From the NCBI RefSeq assembly GCF_017306545.1, contig NZ_JAFKID010000043.1:1-35428 (forward strand): DNA of 35,428 bases, given 5' to 3'. Position numbers and translations under genes: made by a program. The notes under the pieces are model-generated. The model was not told where the DNA came from. It was given only the letters and a program-made list of their open reading frames with translations, and ran no database searches. This stretch comes from Mesorhizobium sp. Lineage in GTDB: Bacteria > Pseudomonadota > Alphaproteobacteria > Rhizobiales > Rhizobiaceae. Below, one piece after another: positions 7,548-17,558 of the stretch; the first letter of the stretch is position 1; every line of letters begins with the position of its first letter.

Positions 7548-7844
7548 TTACCGGTTGTACTCGGGCAGGATTTGCGGCAAGTCGTCGACGCTGAAGCCAA
7601 GCCAGGCCGTCACCGCATAATAGGTGCCAAGCACGATAATCGCCCAGATGCTCGTCCACACGACGATATAGAGAAGGCGCGGCTTCTTGGGCGCGCTGGA
7701 ATGGGTGCCCGGCACGACCTCCTCCTGCTCGTCCTGGGCCTGGAAGCTGAAAGGCAGGATTGCGAACAGCGTGATCCACCAGACCACGAAATAGACCGCA
7801 ACCATGGAAATCCAGTTCCAGGTGGGAGTGCTTCCGCCGCTCAT
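7548..7844 (-). CDS. DUF1467 family membrane protein
   Basis: This 98-residue protein has two transmembrane helices, about residues 12-33 (SMVAVYFVVWWITLFAILPF) and 57-80 (LYIVVWTSIWAIIVLGTYYA), with an acidic linker between them. The length, the VYFVVWWITLFAILPF motif and the position next to mce identify the DUF1467 family of alphaproteobacterial inner-membrane proteins, whose function is unknown to me. The start overlaps the mce stop (ATGA), so the two are translationally coupled. It is the last gene of the long minus-strand array that begins at nuoA. Confidence 0.85.
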   Translation of the reverse strand: MSGGSTPTWNWISMVAVYFVVWWITLFAILPFSFQAQDEQEEVVPGTHSSAPKKPRLLYIVVWTSIWAIIVLGTYYAVTAWLGFSVDDLPQILPEYNR

Positions 7845-8245
7845 CTCTGCTCCAGTTCAACCAGTGTGCCGGAAAAGTCCTTCGGGTGCAGGAAGAGCAC
7901 CGGTTTGCCGTGCGCGCCGATCTTCGGCTCGCCGTCGCCGAGCACGCGCGCGCCGGCCGCCTTGAGCCGGTCGCGGGCCACAAGGATGTCGTCCACCTCG
8001 TAGCAGACGTGGTGCATACCGCCGGACGGATTCTTGCCCAGGAACGCCGCGATCGGCGAATCCTGCCCCAGCGGCTCCAGCAATTCTATCTTGGTGTTGC
8101 CGACATCGACGAACACCACCGTCACACCGTGCTCCGGTAACACTTGCGGCGCGCTGACCGCAGCGCCCAGCGTGTCGCGATAAGTGGCCGTCGCCGCGTC
8201 AAGATCGGGCACGGCTATGGCGACATGGTTGAGACGGTCGAGCAT
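7841..8245 (-). CDS. mce: Methylmalonyl-CoA epimerase
   Basis: This 134-residue VOC-fold metalloenzyme interconverts (2R)- and (2S)-methylmalonyl-CoA in propionyl-CoA breakdown. The expected metal ligands and catalytic residues are in place: H7 (LNHVAIAVPDL), E54 in KIELLEP, H78/H79 in SGGMHHVCYEV, and E130 near the C-terminus (TLVELEQ). GGMHHVCYEV and VLFLHPKDFSGTLVELEQ are characteristic of the family. GGAG precedes the ATG at 8245 by seven bases, immediately after an inverted repeat. It follows rnj on the same strand and may be read from it or from its own promoter. Confidence 0.93.
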   Translation of the reverse strand: MLDRLNHVAIAVPDLDAATATYRDTLGAAVSAPQVLPEHGVTVVFVDVGNTKIELLEPLGQDSPIAAFLGKNPSGGMHHVCYEVDDILVARDRLKAAGARVLGDGEPKIGAHGKPVLFLHPKDFSGTLVELEQR

Positions 8246-8257
8246 GAGCGCTCCGTA

Positions 8258-8312
8258 AGTAAGGCAGTACGGTACTAAAGCAGCAGGAAAAACAATTTCA
8301 TACTGCCTTACT
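8258..8312 (-). repeat. 12-bp perfect inverted repeat between rnj and mce
   Basis: AGTAAGGCAGTA (8258-8269) and TACTGCCTTACT (8301-8312) are exact reverse complements around a 31-nt A/T-richer loop. On the minus-strand transcript the stem would form between the rnj stop and the mce ribosome-binding site. No T-tract follows, so it is not a classical terminator. It may be a processing or attenuation structure. Confidence 0.6.
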
Positions 8313-8337
8313 ACCCTATTCCCCTACCGCCCAAATT

Positions 8338-10008
8338 TCACCTCGTCACGAACACCGTCACCAGCGGCTTCTTGCCCCAGGCCTCGTTGGCCGCGGCGCG
8401 CACCGCGCGGCGCACGGATTCCTGCACGAGATCGAGGTCTTTTCGCCGCTGACGGGGGATCGAGTCCACCGCGCCGACGGCCGCATCGAGCATGAGGTCC
8501 TCCAACGTCTCGCCGCGGGCATCCGCCTCCGCCACGCCGATGGCGACGAGATCGGGATCGCCGGCCAGCTCGTACTTCTCGTCCAGCACGACATTGACGG
8601 CGACATGCCCGGCAAAGGAAAGCTTGCGCCGGTCCTTGATGCCCATCTCCTCGTCGGAACCGGTCAGCCTGCCGTCCTTGTAGATGCGGCCGAACGGCAC
8701 CTTATCGATGATGGTGGCTGCACCGGGCCAAAGCCGCAGCATGTCGCCGTCGCGGATCTGCGCCACCTGGCCGATGCCCGACATCGCCATCAGCGAGCCT
8801 TGCGCCACCAGATGCGCGGCCTCGCCATGCACCGGCACGCCGATCTTCGGCCGCACCCATTGATACATCTGCCTCAACTCGCTCCGGCGCGGGTGGCCGG
8901 AGACATGCACCAGCGCGTCGCCGTCCTCAATGATCTTCATGCCGAGGTCGATCAGCCGATTCTTGACCTCAAGGATCGCCTTCTCGTTGCCGGGAATGGT
9001 GCGGGACGAGAAGATCACCGTATCGCCGGCCGTCAGCGCCACTGACTTCATTTCGTCGCGCGACAGCTTGGCAAGTGCGGCCAGCGGCTCGCCCTGGCTG
9101 CCGGTGCAGATGACGACGAGGTTGTCGCGCGGAATGAAGCCGTAGTCCTCCTCGGCGATGAATTCCGGCAAGCCGTCCAGATAGCCGAGTTCGCCAGCCA
9201 CATCGACGACGCGTTTGAGTGAACGGCCGAGCAGCAAGCACTGGCGCCCGGCGTCGCGCGCGGCTTCGGCGATGGAACGGATGCGTCCGACATTGGAGGA
9301 AAAGGTGGTGACGGCCACCCTGCCCTCGGCCTTGCTGATGATCTCCTTCAGGCTGGCGCCCACCGCCTGCTCGGTCGGCGATTCGCCTTCCCTGAGCGCA
9401 TTGGTGGAATCGCAGACCAGCGCCAGCACGCCCTTGTCGCCATAGGCACGGAAGCGCGCCTCGTCGGTCTTCGGCCCGATGGCCGGCGCTAGGTCGATCT
9501 TCCAGTCGCCGGTGTGGATGACGGTACCGGCCGGCGTGGTGATCCCCAGTGAGAACGGCTCGGGGATCGAATGCGCCACCGGGATCGCCTCGATCTCGAA
9601 CGGCCCGAGTGTGAACTTTTCGCCGGCACGGTAAACCGTCACCGGGATTTTCGGCGCGCCCTGCTCGCCCTGCCGCTTGGCCTCCAGCATGCCGGCGGTG
9701 AACGGGCTCGCCCACACCGGCACCTTCAGCTTCGGCCAGATATCGTGCAGCGCGCCGTAATGGTCCTCATGCGCGTGGGTGATGACGATGCCGCGCAGGT
9801 TGGCCAGCCGCTCCTCGATGAAGCGGGTGTCGGGCAGGATGAGGTCGACGCCGGGATGCGCCGCGTCGGGAAAGGTGACGCCGACATCGACGACGATCCA
9901 CTCGCGGTTGTCTGCCGGGCCGTAGCCGTAAAGGGCGAAGTTCATGCCGATCTCGCCGACGCCGCCGAGCGGCACGAAGACGAGTTCGGCGCTATTCGCA
10001 TTCGCCAT
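8338..10008 (-). CDS. rnj: Ribonuclease J
   Basis: RNase J is a metallo-beta-lactamase/beta-CASP ribonuclease with 5'-exonuclease and endonuclease activity in rRNA and mRNA processing. The 556-residue protein carries the zinc-binding HAHEDH at residues 78-83 (VITHAHEDHYGAL), a second site HTGDWKID, and CDSTNA. The beta-CASP part includes the HVSGHPRRSEL motif, and a C-terminal domain completes the usual length of about 550. The start is the ATG at 10008, 15 bases after birA ends. Many Rhizobiales use one RNase J rather than a J1/J2 pair. The position after birA in the nuo array is conserved in the order. Confidence 0.95.
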   Translation of the reverse strand: MANANSAELVFVPLGGVGEIGMNFALYGYGPADNREWIVVDVGVTFPDAAHPGVDLILPDTRFIEERLANLRGIVITHAHEDHYGALHDIWPKLKVPVWASPFTAGMLEAKRQGEQGAPKIPVTVYRAGEKFTLGPFEIEAIPVAHSIPEPFSLGITTPAGTVIHTGDWKIDLAPAIGPKTDEARFRAYGDKGVLALVCDSTNALREGESPTEQAVGASLKEIISKAEGRVAVTTFSSNVGRIRSIAEAARDAGRQCLLLGRSLKRVVDVAGELGYLDGLPEFIAEEDYGFIPRDNLVVICTGSQGEPLAALAKLSRDEMKSVALTAGDTVIFSSRTIPGNEKAILEVKNRLIDLGMKIIEDGDALVHVSGHPRRSELRQMYQWVRPKIGVPVHGEAAHLVAQGSLMAMSGIGQVAQIRDGDMLRLWPGAATIIDKVPFGRIYKDGRLTGSDEEMGIKDRRKLSFAGHVAVNVVLDEKYELAGDPDLVAIGVAEADARGETLEDLMLDAAVGAVDSIPRQRRKDLDLVQESVRRAVRAAANEAWGKKPLVTVFVTR

Positions 10009-10023
10009 GAAAAGTCCTTTCGT

Positions 10024-10851
10024 TCAGGTCGCGCCGGCCGAGGCCACCGCACCGAAATGCACGTCGCCGGCGGCGATGGTCAGTCGCGCGCCGCTTTCAT
10101 CGCGGATCACGAAACGGCAGTCCTCGTCAATGGTTTCAAAGGTGCCGCGCACCACATTGCCGTCAATCCTGACAGCAACCTCGCCGCCGAGCCCCGCCGC
10201 ACGATCGAGCCAGCGGCGCCGGATCGATGACAAACCGTGCCCGCCGTCCCATAGCCGCGCGTTCACGCTCCAGGCGTCGGACAGCGCGAGGAACAGCGTC
10301 TCGGCGTCGCAGGAAGAACCGAGCGCGGCGAGCGACGTCGCCGGATAAGGCAGGTCCTCCGGATGCGCCACGACATTGACGCCGATACCGACGGCCACCG
10401 CGAAGCGGCCTTCGCCGAGCAGCGTGGATTCCAGCAGAATGCCGGCGAGCTTGGCACCGGAAGCGAGCACGTCGTTCGGCCATTTCAGCTCGAAGCGGTT
10501 GCGGCCGGAACCGGCACCGTCCAGCCCGACCGAGATGCGACTGCCCGGCACGACCGCGTCGAGCGCATCGGCCAGCGCCAACCCGGCAACGAAACCGAGC
10601 GTGGCGGCACCCTTGAGATCGCCGTCAATGACGACCAGAAGCGTCGCGGCGAGATTGCCCTGTGGCGTCGCCCAGACGCGTCCGCGCCGGCCGCGCCCGC
10701 TTTCCTGGCGTTTCGATACGATCCACAGCCTGCCGGGATCGCCGGCCCGCGCTTGGTCCAGCGCCAATGCGTTGGTCGAGCCGACGACGTCATGGGCTTC
10801 GAAGCGAAAGCCTTCGGAGGCCGCCGTAGGCGCAAGCTGGAAACCAGCCAT
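10024..10851 (-). CDS. birA: Biotin--[acetyl-CoA-carboxylase] ligase
   Basis: This enzyme attaches biotin to the carrier lysine of biotin-dependent carboxylases through biotinyl-AMP. The 276-residue protein contains the biotin-binding GRGRRGRVWATPQGN motif, the catalytic KWPNDV and the GIGVNV stretch, plus a small C-terminal beta domain. It lacks the N-terminal helix-turn-helix of the E. coli repressor form, so it is a class I, ligase-only enzyme. The start at ATG 10851 was chosen four bases after the nuoN stop. The frame extends 12 codons further into nuoN but without family character. Confidence 0.93.
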   Translation of the reverse strand: MAGFQLAPTAASEGFRFEAHDVVGSTNALALDQARAGDPGRLWIVSKRQESGRGRRGRVWATPQGNLAATLLVVIDGDLKGAATLGFVAGLALADALDAVVPGSRISVGLDGAGSGRNRFELKWPNDVLASGAKLAGILLESTLLGEGRFAVAVGIGVNVVAHPEDLPYPATSLAALGSSCDAETLFLALSDAWSVNARLWDGGHGLSSIRRRWLDRAAGLGGEVAVRIDGNVVRGTFETIDEDCRFVIRDESGARLTIAAGDVHFGAVASAGAT

Positions 10852-10855
10852 CCGG

Positions 10856-12292
10856 TTAGAAGAACGACTTCGCAGCCGCCTCGGCATAGGCGGCGATCGG
10901 ACCGCCGATCAGCACGTAGAACAGCACGAAGGCGCCGGACAGGCCAAGCACGACGCGCAACTCGCCCGCCATCGGCTGGAAGCCGCCGGCCGTCTCGTCG
11001 AACCACATGATCTTGATGATGCGCAGATAGTAGAACGCCGCCACCACCGAGGTGAGCACGCCGATGATGGCGAGCGGATAGAGTCCGGCATTGATGGCGG
11101 CGAGGAAGACGTACCACTTCGCCCAGAAACCGGCGAGCGGCGGAATGCCGGCCAGTGAAAACAGCAGGATCGTCAGGATCGTCGCCATGATCGGATTGGT
11201 GCCGGCTATGCCGGCGAGGTCGTCGATGCTCTCGACCTGTTGGTCGTTGCGCCGCATGGCGAGGATGAAGGCGAAGGTGCCGAGCGTCATGGCGACATAG
11301 ATCAGCATGTAGATGGCGACGCCGCGCACGCCCTCCTGGCTGTTGGCCGCCAGCCCGACGAGACAGAAGCCCATATGGCCGATGGAGGAATAGGCCATCA
11401 GCCGCTTGAAGTTGCGCTGGCCGATCGCCGCGAAGGAGCCGAGCGCCATCGAGGCGATGGAGATGAAAACGATGATCTGCTGCCAGTCGGCGGCGGCCGG
11501 GTGGAACGCGTCCATCGTCACGCGCAGGATCAGCGCCATCGTCGCCACCTTCGGCGCCACGGCGAAGAAGGCCGTCACCGGAGTCGGCGCGCCTTCGTAG
11601 ACGTCGGGCGTCCACATATGGAAGGGCACAGCCGAGATCTTGAAGGTCAGGCCGGCGAGGATGAAGATCAGCCCGAACAGCACGCCGAGCTGCCGCTCGG
11701 AGCCGCTGATGGCCGCCGCGATCTTACTGAAGTCGACGCTGCCCGTATAGCCGTAGGTGAGCGAGATGCCGTAGAGCATCATGCCGGTACCGAGCGCGCC
11801 AAGGACGAAGTATTTCAGCCCCGCCTCGCTGGAGCGGGCGCTCTCACGGTTGATCGCGGCCACGACGTAGAGCGCCAGCGATTGCAGTTCGAAGCCGAGA
11901 TAGAGCGAGATCGTGCTGTTGGCCGAAATCATCACCATCATGCCGAGCGTCGACAGCGTCACCAGCACCGGATATTCGAAATTGGCGTAGCGCTGCGCCT
12001 TGGCGTAGCCGGCCGACATGACCAGCGTCACCGCCGAGCCGAGCAGCGTCACCACCTTCATGAACAGGGCGAAGTCGTCCTGCACATAGGCGCCGCCATA
12101 GGCGCTGCCGCGCGCGCCCGACAGAAGCATCCAACCGCCGGCGGCGGCGAGCACCACCACGGCGAGCCCGGTGACGAGCGTGCTTGCGCCTTCGCGCGAA
12201 TAGGCGCCGATCATAAGGAGCATCATGGCGCCGACGGCGAGGATCAGTTCCGGCGTGGAGAGCGAAAGGCTGGCGATAAGGTCCGGCGTCAT
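10856..12292 (-). CDS. nuoN: NADH-quinone oxidoreductase subunit N
   Basis: NuoN is one of three antiporter-like proton-pumping subunits in the membrane arm of complex I. The 478-residue protein is hydrophobic throughout, about 14 helices. It contains the shared antiporter motif [19 protein letters not shown] with the conserved lysine in [11 protein letters not shown] before it and PK after it, and a discontinuous-helix region around [17 protein letters not shown]. It starts 11 bases after nuoM ends and stops four bases before birA. Length and gene order are normal for Rhizobiales. Confidence 0.97.
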   Translation of the reverse strand: MTPDLIASLSLSTPELILAVGAMMLLMIGAYSREGASTLVTGLAVVVLAAAGGWMLLSGARGSAYGGAYVQDDFALFMKVVTLLGSAVTLVMSAGYAKAQRYANFEYPVLVTLSTLGMMVMISANSTISLYLGFELQSLALYVVAAINRESARSSEAGLKYFVLGALGTGMMLYGISLTYGYTGSVDFSKIAAAISGSERQLGVLFGLIFILAGLTFKISAVPFHMWTPDVYEGAPTPVTAFFAVAPKVATMALILRVTMDAFHPAAADWQQIIVFISIASMALGSFAAIGQRNFKRLMAYSSIGHMGFCLVGLAANSQEGVRGVAIYMLIYVAMTLGTFAFILAMRRNDQQVESIDDLAGIAGTNPIMATILTILLFSLAGIPPLAGFWAKWYVFLAAINAGLYPLAIIGVLTSVVAAFYYLRIIKIMWFDETAGGFQPMAGELRVVLGLSGAFVLFYVLIGGPIAAYAEAAAKSFF

Positions 12293-12303
12293 GGTTCTCT
12301 CGA

Positions 12304-13809
12304 TCAGTTCGCCGCCGCGGTCTGCGCGGAGCCGATGGAAGCGGTGACGTCGGTGACGAGTGCCTTGACCGACTGGGCGGTGGCGTCGAACACCGGCGCG
12401 GGATAGACGCCGAAGAAGATGATCAGCACGATCAGCGGATAGAGAATGGCCTTCTCGCGCGTCGACAGGTCGAGCATGGACTTCAGGCTGTCCTTGACCA
12501 GCGCGCCGAAGATGATCTTGCGATAGAGCCACAGCGCATAGGAAGCCGACAGGATGACGCCGGTGGCGGCGAAGACGGCCACCCAGGTGTTGGCCCGGAA
12601 GGCGCCGAGCATCGTCAGGAACTCGCCGACGAAGCCGGACGTGCCCGGCAGGCCGACATTGGCCATGGTGAAGATCAGGAAGGCCACGGCGTATTTCGGC
12701 ATGTTGTTGACCAGCCCCCCATAGGCGTCGATCTCGCGCGTGTGCAGCCGGTCGTAGATGACGCCGACGCACAGGAACAGCGCGCCCGAGACAAGGCCGT
12801 GCGACAGCATCTGGAAGATCGAGCCCTGGATGCCTTCCTGGTTCAGCGCGAAGATGCCCATCGTCACGAACCCCATATGGGCGACGGAGGAATAGGCGAT
12901 CAGCTTCTTCATGTCCTCCTGCATCAGCGCCACCAGCGAGGTGTAGATGATGGCCACCACCGACAGCGTGAAGACGAAGGGCGCGAAATAGGCGGAAGCG
13001 TCCGGGAACATCGGCAGCGAGAAGCGCAGGAAGCCGTAGCCGCCCATCTTCAACAGGATGCCCGCCAGGATGACCGAACCGGCGGTCGGCGCCTCGACGT
13101 GCGCATCCGGCAGCCAGGTATGCACCGGCCACATCGGCATCTTCACCGCGAAGGATGCGAAGAAGGCCAGCCACAGCCAGGTCTGCATCGACACCGGGAA
13201 ATCGTGATGCAGCAGCGTCGGGATATCGCTGGTGCCGGACTGGTAGAGCATCGCCATGATGGCGAGCAGCATCAGCACCGAGCCGAGCAACGTATAGAGG
13301 AAGAACTTGAACGAGGCGTAGACGCGCCGCTTGCCGCCCCACACGCCGATGATGATGAACATCGGGATCAGGCCGGCCTCGAAGAAGACGTAGAACAGAA
13401 CGATGTCGAGCGCGCAGAACACGCCGATCATCAGCGTTTCGAGGATGAGGAAGGCGATCATGTAGGCCTTCACCCGCTTCTGGATCGATTCCCACGAAGC
13501 GAGGATGCTCAGCATCATCAGGAAGGTGGTGAGGATGACGAACAGCATCGAGATGCCGTCGACGCCCATGTGATAGGAGATGCCCGAATCCAGCCAGCCG
13601 TGCTTCTCGACGAACTGGAAGCCGGCCTGGCTGTTGTCGAATCCGGTCCAGATGAACAGCGAGATGACGAAGGTGATGATCGTCGTCCACAGCGCGATCA
13701 TGCGGATGTTCTTGCGCGCGTTCTCGCTCTCGTCCCGCACGAACAGGATGAGCAGCACACCGACCAGCGGCAGGAACGTGACCGTAGAGAGGATTGGCCA
13801 GTCGGTCAT
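12304..13809 (-). CDS. nuoM: NADH-quinone oxidoreductase subunit M
   Basis: This is an antiporter-like membrane subunit of complex I. The 501-residue protein carries the key charged residues of the proton channel: E144 in [13 protein letters not shown]223 in [10 protein letters not shown] and K254 in [12 protein letters not shown], with the shared motif [13 protein letters not shown] at 230-242. The start ATG shares one base with the nuoL stop (TGATG), so translation of the two is coupled. The N-terminus [20 protein letters not shown] is a first membrane helix, which supports the chosen start. Confidence 0.98.
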   Translation of the reverse strand: MTDWPILSTVTFLPLVGVLLILFVRDESENARKNIRMIALWTTIITFVISLFIWTGFDNSQAGFQFVEKHGWLDSGISYHMGVDGISMLFVILTTFLMMLSILASWESIQKRVKAYMIAFLILETLMIGVFCALDIVLFYVFFEAGLIPMFIIIGVWGGKRRVYASFKFFLYTLLGSVLMLLAIMAMLYQSGTSDIPTLLHHDFPVSMQTWLWLAFFASFAVKMPMWPVHTWLPDAHVEAPTAGSVILAGILLKMGGYGFLRFSLPMFPDASAYFAPFVFTLSVVAIIYTSLVALMQEDMKKLIAYSSVAHMGFVTMGIFALNQEGIQGSIFQMLSHGLVSGALFLCVGVIYDRLHTREIDAYGGLVNNMPKYAVAFLIFTMANVGLPGTSGFVGEFLTMLGAFRANTWVAVFAATGVILSASYALWLYRKIIFGALVKDSLKSMLDLSTREKAILYPLIVLIIFFGVYPAPVFDATAQSVKALVTDVTASIGSAQTAAAN

Positions 13810-15782
13810 CAGAGCATCATCCAGGTGACGAGAGCGGCAACGCCGATCAGCATGGCGAAGGCGTAGTGGTAGAGATAGCCGGTCTGCAACTTGACCACGC
13901 GGTTGGTGACGTCGATGACCCGCGCCGACACGCCGTCAGGCCCGAGGCCGTCGATGATCGCGCCGTCGCCCTTCTTCCACAGCGTGGTGCCGAGCCACTT
14001 GGCGAAGCGCACGAACAGGAAGTCGTAGACCTCGTCGAAGTACCACTTGTTGAGCAGGAAGGCGTAGAGGCCGCGATGCCGCCCGGCCAGTTCCTTCGGC
14101 GCCTGCGGATTGCGGATATAGAACTGCCAGGCGACCAGGAAGCCGATGACGGTGACGACGATCGGCGCCAGCTTCACCCACAGCGGCACACTCTCCATTT
14201 CGTGCAGCACATGGTTGTCCGGCAGCGTGAACAGCGAAGCCTTCCAGAAGTGCTCGTAGCCCTCGCCGACGAAATAGTAGGAGAACAGCACGCCTGCGAA
14301 GATCGCGCCGGCGGCCAGCACGTAGAGCGGCACCAGCATGACCGGCGGCGATTCATGCACGTGGTGCATCACCTCGTGGCTGGCGCGCGGCTCGCCGTGG
14401 AACGTCATGAAGATCAGCCGCCAGGAATAGAAGGAGGTGAAGGCGGCGCCGATGACCAGAAGCACGAAGGCGAAGGTCGCCACCGCGTTCTGGCCGACGA
14501 ACGAAGATTCGATGATGGCGTCCTTGGAGAAGAAGCCGGCGAAGCCGACCAGCGTCATCGGAATGCCGACGCCGGTCAGCGCCAGCGTGCCGACCACCAT
14601 CATCCAGTAGGTGTTGGGAATGAGCTTGCGGATGCCGCCCATCTTGCGCATGTCCTGCTCGTCCGACATGGCGTGGATGACAGAGCCGGAACCGAGGAAC
14701 AGCAGCGCCTTGAAGAAGGCGTGCGTGAACAGGTGGAAGATCGCCGCGCCATAGGCGCCGACGCCGAGCGCCACGAACATGTAGCCGAGCTGCGAGCAGG
14801 TCGAATAAGCGATGACGCGCTTGATGTCGTTCTGCACCAGGCCGACGGTGGCGGCGAAGAAGGCGGTGATGGCGCCGATGAAGGTGACGACCGTCAGCGC
14901 CGTATGCGACAGCTCGAACAGCGGCGACAGGCGCGCCAACATGAACACGCCGGCCGTCACCATGGTGGCGGCGTGGATCAGCGCCGAGACCGGCGTCGGG
15001 CCTTCCATGGCGTCCGGCAACCAGGTGTGCAGCGGCACCTGCGCCGACTTGCCCATGGCGCCCATGAAGAGCAGCAAGCACACCACCGTCATCGCCGCGC
15101 CCTTGTCCAGCGCATGGCCGAGGAAGGTCAGCACCGTCGCACCTTCCGGAGTGCCCTGCGCCGGCAGATAGGTCGCGGCATTGGCGAAGATAGTGGTCAG
15201 GTTGACCGAGCCGAACAGCACGAACACGCCGAAGATGCCGAGGATGAAGCCGAAATCGCCGATGCGGTTGACGACGAAAGCCTTGATGGCGGCGGCGTTG
15301 GCCGACGGCTTCTTGTACCAGAAACCGATCAGCAGGTAGGACGCGAGGCCCACGCCCTCCCAGCCGAAGAACATCTGGATCAGGTTGTCGGCCGTCACCA
15401 GCATCAGCATGGCGAAGGTGAACAGCGAAAGGTAGGCGAAGAAGCGTGGCCGGTTCGGGTCGTGGTGCATGTAGCCGATGGAGTAGATGTGCACCAGCGA
15501 CGACACGGTGTTGACCACCACCAGCATCACCACCGTCAGCGTGTCGATGCGCAGCGCCCATGAGGTGTCGATGCCGCCGGACTGGATCCAGCGCAGCACC
15601 GGCACGGTGAACACCTCGCCCGAGCCGAACGCCACGGTAAAGAAGGCGATCCACGACAGCACCGCCGAAATGACCAGCAGGCCGGAGGTGATGAACTCCG
15701 ACGCCTTGGCGCCCAGCGAATTGCCGAACAGCCCGACGACCAGAAAGCCGATGAGGGGAAGGAAGACGATGGCCTGATACAT
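13809..15782 (-). CDS. nuoL: NADH-quinone oxidoreductase subunit L
   Basis: NuoL is the distal antiporter-like subunit of complex I and carries the long lateral helix along the membrane arm. The 657-residue protein has E142 in [18 protein letters not shown], the shared motif [28 protein letters not shown], and a C-terminal extension of about 150 residues containing the amphipathic segment and a last anchor helix ([18 protein letters not shown]). It lies ten bases after nuoK. Confidence 0.98.
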   Translation of the reverse strand: MYQAIVFLPLIGFLVVGLFGNSLGAKASEFITSGLLVISAVLSWIAFFTVAFGSGEVFTVPVLRWIQSGGIDTSWALRIDTLTVVMLVVVNTVSSLVHIYSIGYMHHDPNRPRFFAYLSLFTFAMLMLVTADNLIQMFFGWEGVGLASYLLIGFWYKKPSANAAAIKAFVVNRIGDFGFILGIFGVFVLFGSVNLTTIFANAATYLPAQGTPEGATVLTFLGHALDKGAAMTVVCLLLFMGAMGKSAQVPLHTWLPDAMEGPTPVSALIHAATMVTAGVFMLARLSPLFELSHTALTVVTFIGAITAFFAATVGLVQNDIKRVIAYSTCSQLGYMFVALGVGAYGAAIFHLFTHAFFKALLFLGSGSVIHAMSDEQDMRKMGGIRKLIPNTYWMMVVGTLALTGVGIPMTLVGFAGFFSKDAIIESSFVGQNAVATFAFVLLVIGAAFTSFYSWRLIFMTFHGEPRASHEVMHHVHESPPVMLVPLYVLAAGAIFAGVLFSYYFVGEGYEHFWKASLFTLPDNHVLHEMESVPLWVKLAPIVVTVIGFLVAWQFYIRNPQAPKELAGRHRGLYAFLLNKWYFDEVYDFLFVRFAKWLGTTLWKKGDGAIIDGLGPDGVSARVIDVTNRVVKLQTGYLYHYAFAMLIGVAALVTWMML

Positions 15783-15792
15783 GAAACGTCCC

Positions 15793-16101
15793 TCAGCCCT
15801 TCATCATGTTCACGTCTTCGACCGCGATGGTGCCGCGGTTGCGGAAGAACACCACCAGGATGGCGAGCCCGATCGCCGCCTCCGCCGCCGCCACCGTCAG
15901 CACGAACAGCGTGAAGACCTGGCCGACCAGATCGCCGAGCGCCGCCGAGAAGGCGACGAAGTTGATGTTGACCGACAGCAGGATCAGCTCGATCGACATG
16001 AGCATGACGATGACGTTCTTGCGGTTCAGGAAAATGCCGAACACGCCGAGCGTGAACAGGATCGCCGAGACGGTGAGGAAATGCGCGATTCCGACAGTCA
16101 T
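15793..16101 (-). CDS. nuoK: NADH-quinone oxidoreductase subunit K
   Basis: This small membrane subunit of complex I has 102 residues and three helices. The two buried glutamates needed for proton pumping are E38 ([12 protein letters not shown]) and E74 ([11 protein letters not shown]). The ATG at 16101 gives the family length. The frame remains open upstream into nuoJ with a basic stretch that does not belong to the family, so the longer start was rejected. It begins one base after the nuoJ stop. Confidence 0.97.
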   Translation of the reverse strand: MTVGIAHFLTVSAILFTLGVFGIFLNRKNVIVMLMSIELILLSVNINFVAFSAALGDLVGQVFTLFVLTVAAAEAAIGLAILVVFFRNRGTIAVEDVNMMKG

Positions 16102-16102
16102 C

Positions 16103-16723
16103 TCAGATGCCCTTCCCCGTCTCGACCTTTTTGATTTCCATGGCCGTCGCCGGCGTGCGGGCAACCTGTTCGGCGATCGACTGCCGCTTGACGTTCGGCT
16201 TGTGGCGAAGCGTGAGCACGATCGCGCCGATCATCGCGACCAAGAGCACCATGCCGCAAATCTGGAAGTAGTAGAGATAGTCGGTGTAGATGATGTCGCC
16301 GAGCGCCGCCGTGTTGGAGCGCGCCAGGAGGTCCGGGATCGGATGCGCCGCCGCCGCGCCGAGTTGCGGCGCGAAGGTATAGCCGCCGAGCACGACCAGC
16401 AGTTCACCCACCAGGATCAGCCCGACGAGAGCGCCGATCGGCGCATATTGCAGCGCTCCCTGTTTCAGTTCGGCGAAATCGACGTCGAGCATCATGACGA
16501 CGAACAGGAACAGCACCATCACCGCGCCGACGTAGACGACGAGCAGGATCATCGCCAGGAACTCGGCGCCGGTGAGCAGGAAGAGGGCGGCCGCGTTGAA
16601 GAAGGTGAGGATGAGGAACAGCACCGAATGCACGGGATTGCGCGCGGAGATGACCATGAAGGCCGCCGCCACCGCGATGAAGGCAAAGAGGTAGAAGAAG
16701 GCTGCCTCTAGTCCGCTCAACAT
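16103..16723 (-). CDS. nuoJ: NADH-quinone oxidoreductase subunit J
   Basis: This membrane subunit of complex I has 206 residues and five helices. The conserved early region [19 protein letters not shown] and the helix 3 segment [17 protein letters not shown], with its pi-bulge glycines, are present. The C-terminal tail is polar and basic. Unlike its neighbours it is not tightly packed against the upstream gene: 343 bp separate it from nuoI, largely filled by palindromic repeats. Confidence 0.96.
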   Translation of the reverse strand: MLSGLEAAFFYLFAFIAVAAAFMVISARNPVHSVLFLILTFFNAAALFLLTGAEFLAMILLVVYVGAVMVLFLFVVMMLDVDFAELKQGALQYAPIGALVGLILVGELLVVLGGYTFAPQLGAAAAHPIPDLLARSNTAALGDIIYTDYLYYFQICGMVLLVAMIGAIVLTLRHKPNVKRQSIAEQVARTPATAMEIKKVETGKGI

Positions 16724-16856
16724 GGGTCTGTCCCCGGTTCCTTTTGCGACTGACCGGGCGCTTCAGCATCCGATCCAGTCCGACTCCGTCCCGCCTCCGG
16801 GCGAAATCGCGTGTTCCTTAGACGAGCCGTTGCGACACGTCCATGTTTCCTGTCTT

Positions 16857-17063
16857 CCTTCTCCCCGTTAACGGGGAGAAGGTGGCCCGAGGGGCCGGAT
16901 GAGGGGCAGCGCCGCACTTGGACAAGTTTATCCCGCCCCTCACCTGCCTGCCGGCTCTGCCCCTCGCTACCGCTCCGGGCGTTCGTCTCTCGAAAAGCCC
17001 ATTCAGGGGCTTTTCGTCCGCTTCGCGGACCGTTCCTCACCCCCGTAAACGGGGAGAGGAAAT
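16857..17063. repeat. Mosaic palindromic repeat inside the nuo operon
   Basis: This lies in the 343-bp gene-free gap between nuoI and nuoJ (16724-17066). It opens with CCTTCTCCCCGTT/AACGGGGAGAAGG (16857-16882), followed by a GGCCC/GGGCC-type spacer and GGATGAGGGGCAGCGC (16897-16912), the same terminal block as the cobG element. Further hairpins follow: CGAAAAGCCC/GGGCTTTTCG (about 16991-17016), GTCCGC-TTC-GCGGAC (17017-17031), and CCCCGTAAACGGGG near 17041-17054. This matches the intergenic mosaic palindromes common in rhizobia (RIME/ABC-like). It holds no gene. It may change mRNA folding or stability between nuoI and nuoJ. Confidence 0.8.
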
Positions 17064-17066
17064 CCT

Positions 17067-17558
17067 TCACCTGTACGGCGCGTCCAGTTCCATGTTGCGC
17101 GCGATCTCGCGCTCCCACCGGTCGCCGTTGGCGAGCAGCTTGTCCTTGTCGTAGTAGAGTTCCTCGCGCGTTTCCGTCGCGAACTCGAAATTCGGGCCTT
17201 CCACGATGGCGTCCACCGGGCAGGCTTCCTGGCAGAAGCCGCAATAGATGCACTTCACCATGTCGATGTCGTAGCGCACCGTGCGGCGGGTGCCGTCGTT
17301 GCGGCGCGGGCCGGCCTCGATGGTGATGGCCTGCGCCGGGCAGATCGCCTCGCACAGCTTGCAGGCGATGCAGCGTTCCTCGCCGTTGGGATAACGGCGC
17401 AGCGCATGCTCGCCGCGGAAGCGCGGAGAAAGCGGCCCCTTCTCGTGCGGATAGTTGATCGTCTCCTTCGGCGCGAAGAACTGCCGCACGCCGAGAATAT
17501 AGCCGGCGACGATGTCCTTGAGCAGCAGGCCCTTGGCGGCTTGTGACAGAGCACCCAT
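17067..17558 (-). CDS. nuoI: NADH-quinone oxidoreductase subunit I
   Basis: This peripheral-arm subunit of complex I holds clusters N6a and N6b. The 163-residue protein has two 4Fe-4S motifs, [12 protein letters not shown] (C63, C66, C69, C73) and [12 protein letters not shown] (C103, C106, C109, C113), with an N-terminal amphipathic helix. The ATG overlaps the nuoH stop by one base (TGATG). Length is normal for alphaproteobacteria. The frame continues upstream into nuoH, but that stretch is a shadow of the membrane protein. Confidence 0.97.
   Translation of the reverse strand: MGALSQAAKGLLLKDIVAGYILGVRQFFAPKETINYPHEKGPLSPRFRGEHALRRYPNGEERCIACKLCEAICPAQAITIEAGPRRNDGTRRTVRYDIDMVKCIYCGFCQEACPVDAIVEGPNFEFATETREELYYDKDKLLANGDRWEREIARNMELDAPYR

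Noticed and set aside
10856-13690. 944-codon frame joining nuoM and nuoN
   Set aside because: The N-terminal half is nuoM in a wrong frame; true nuoN starts at 12292 with a proper membrane N-terminus.
16811-17326. 171-codon plus-strand frame between nuoJ and nuoI
   Set aside because: It is repeat sequence plus the antisense of nuoI; long open frames are expected in such GC-rich palindromes.
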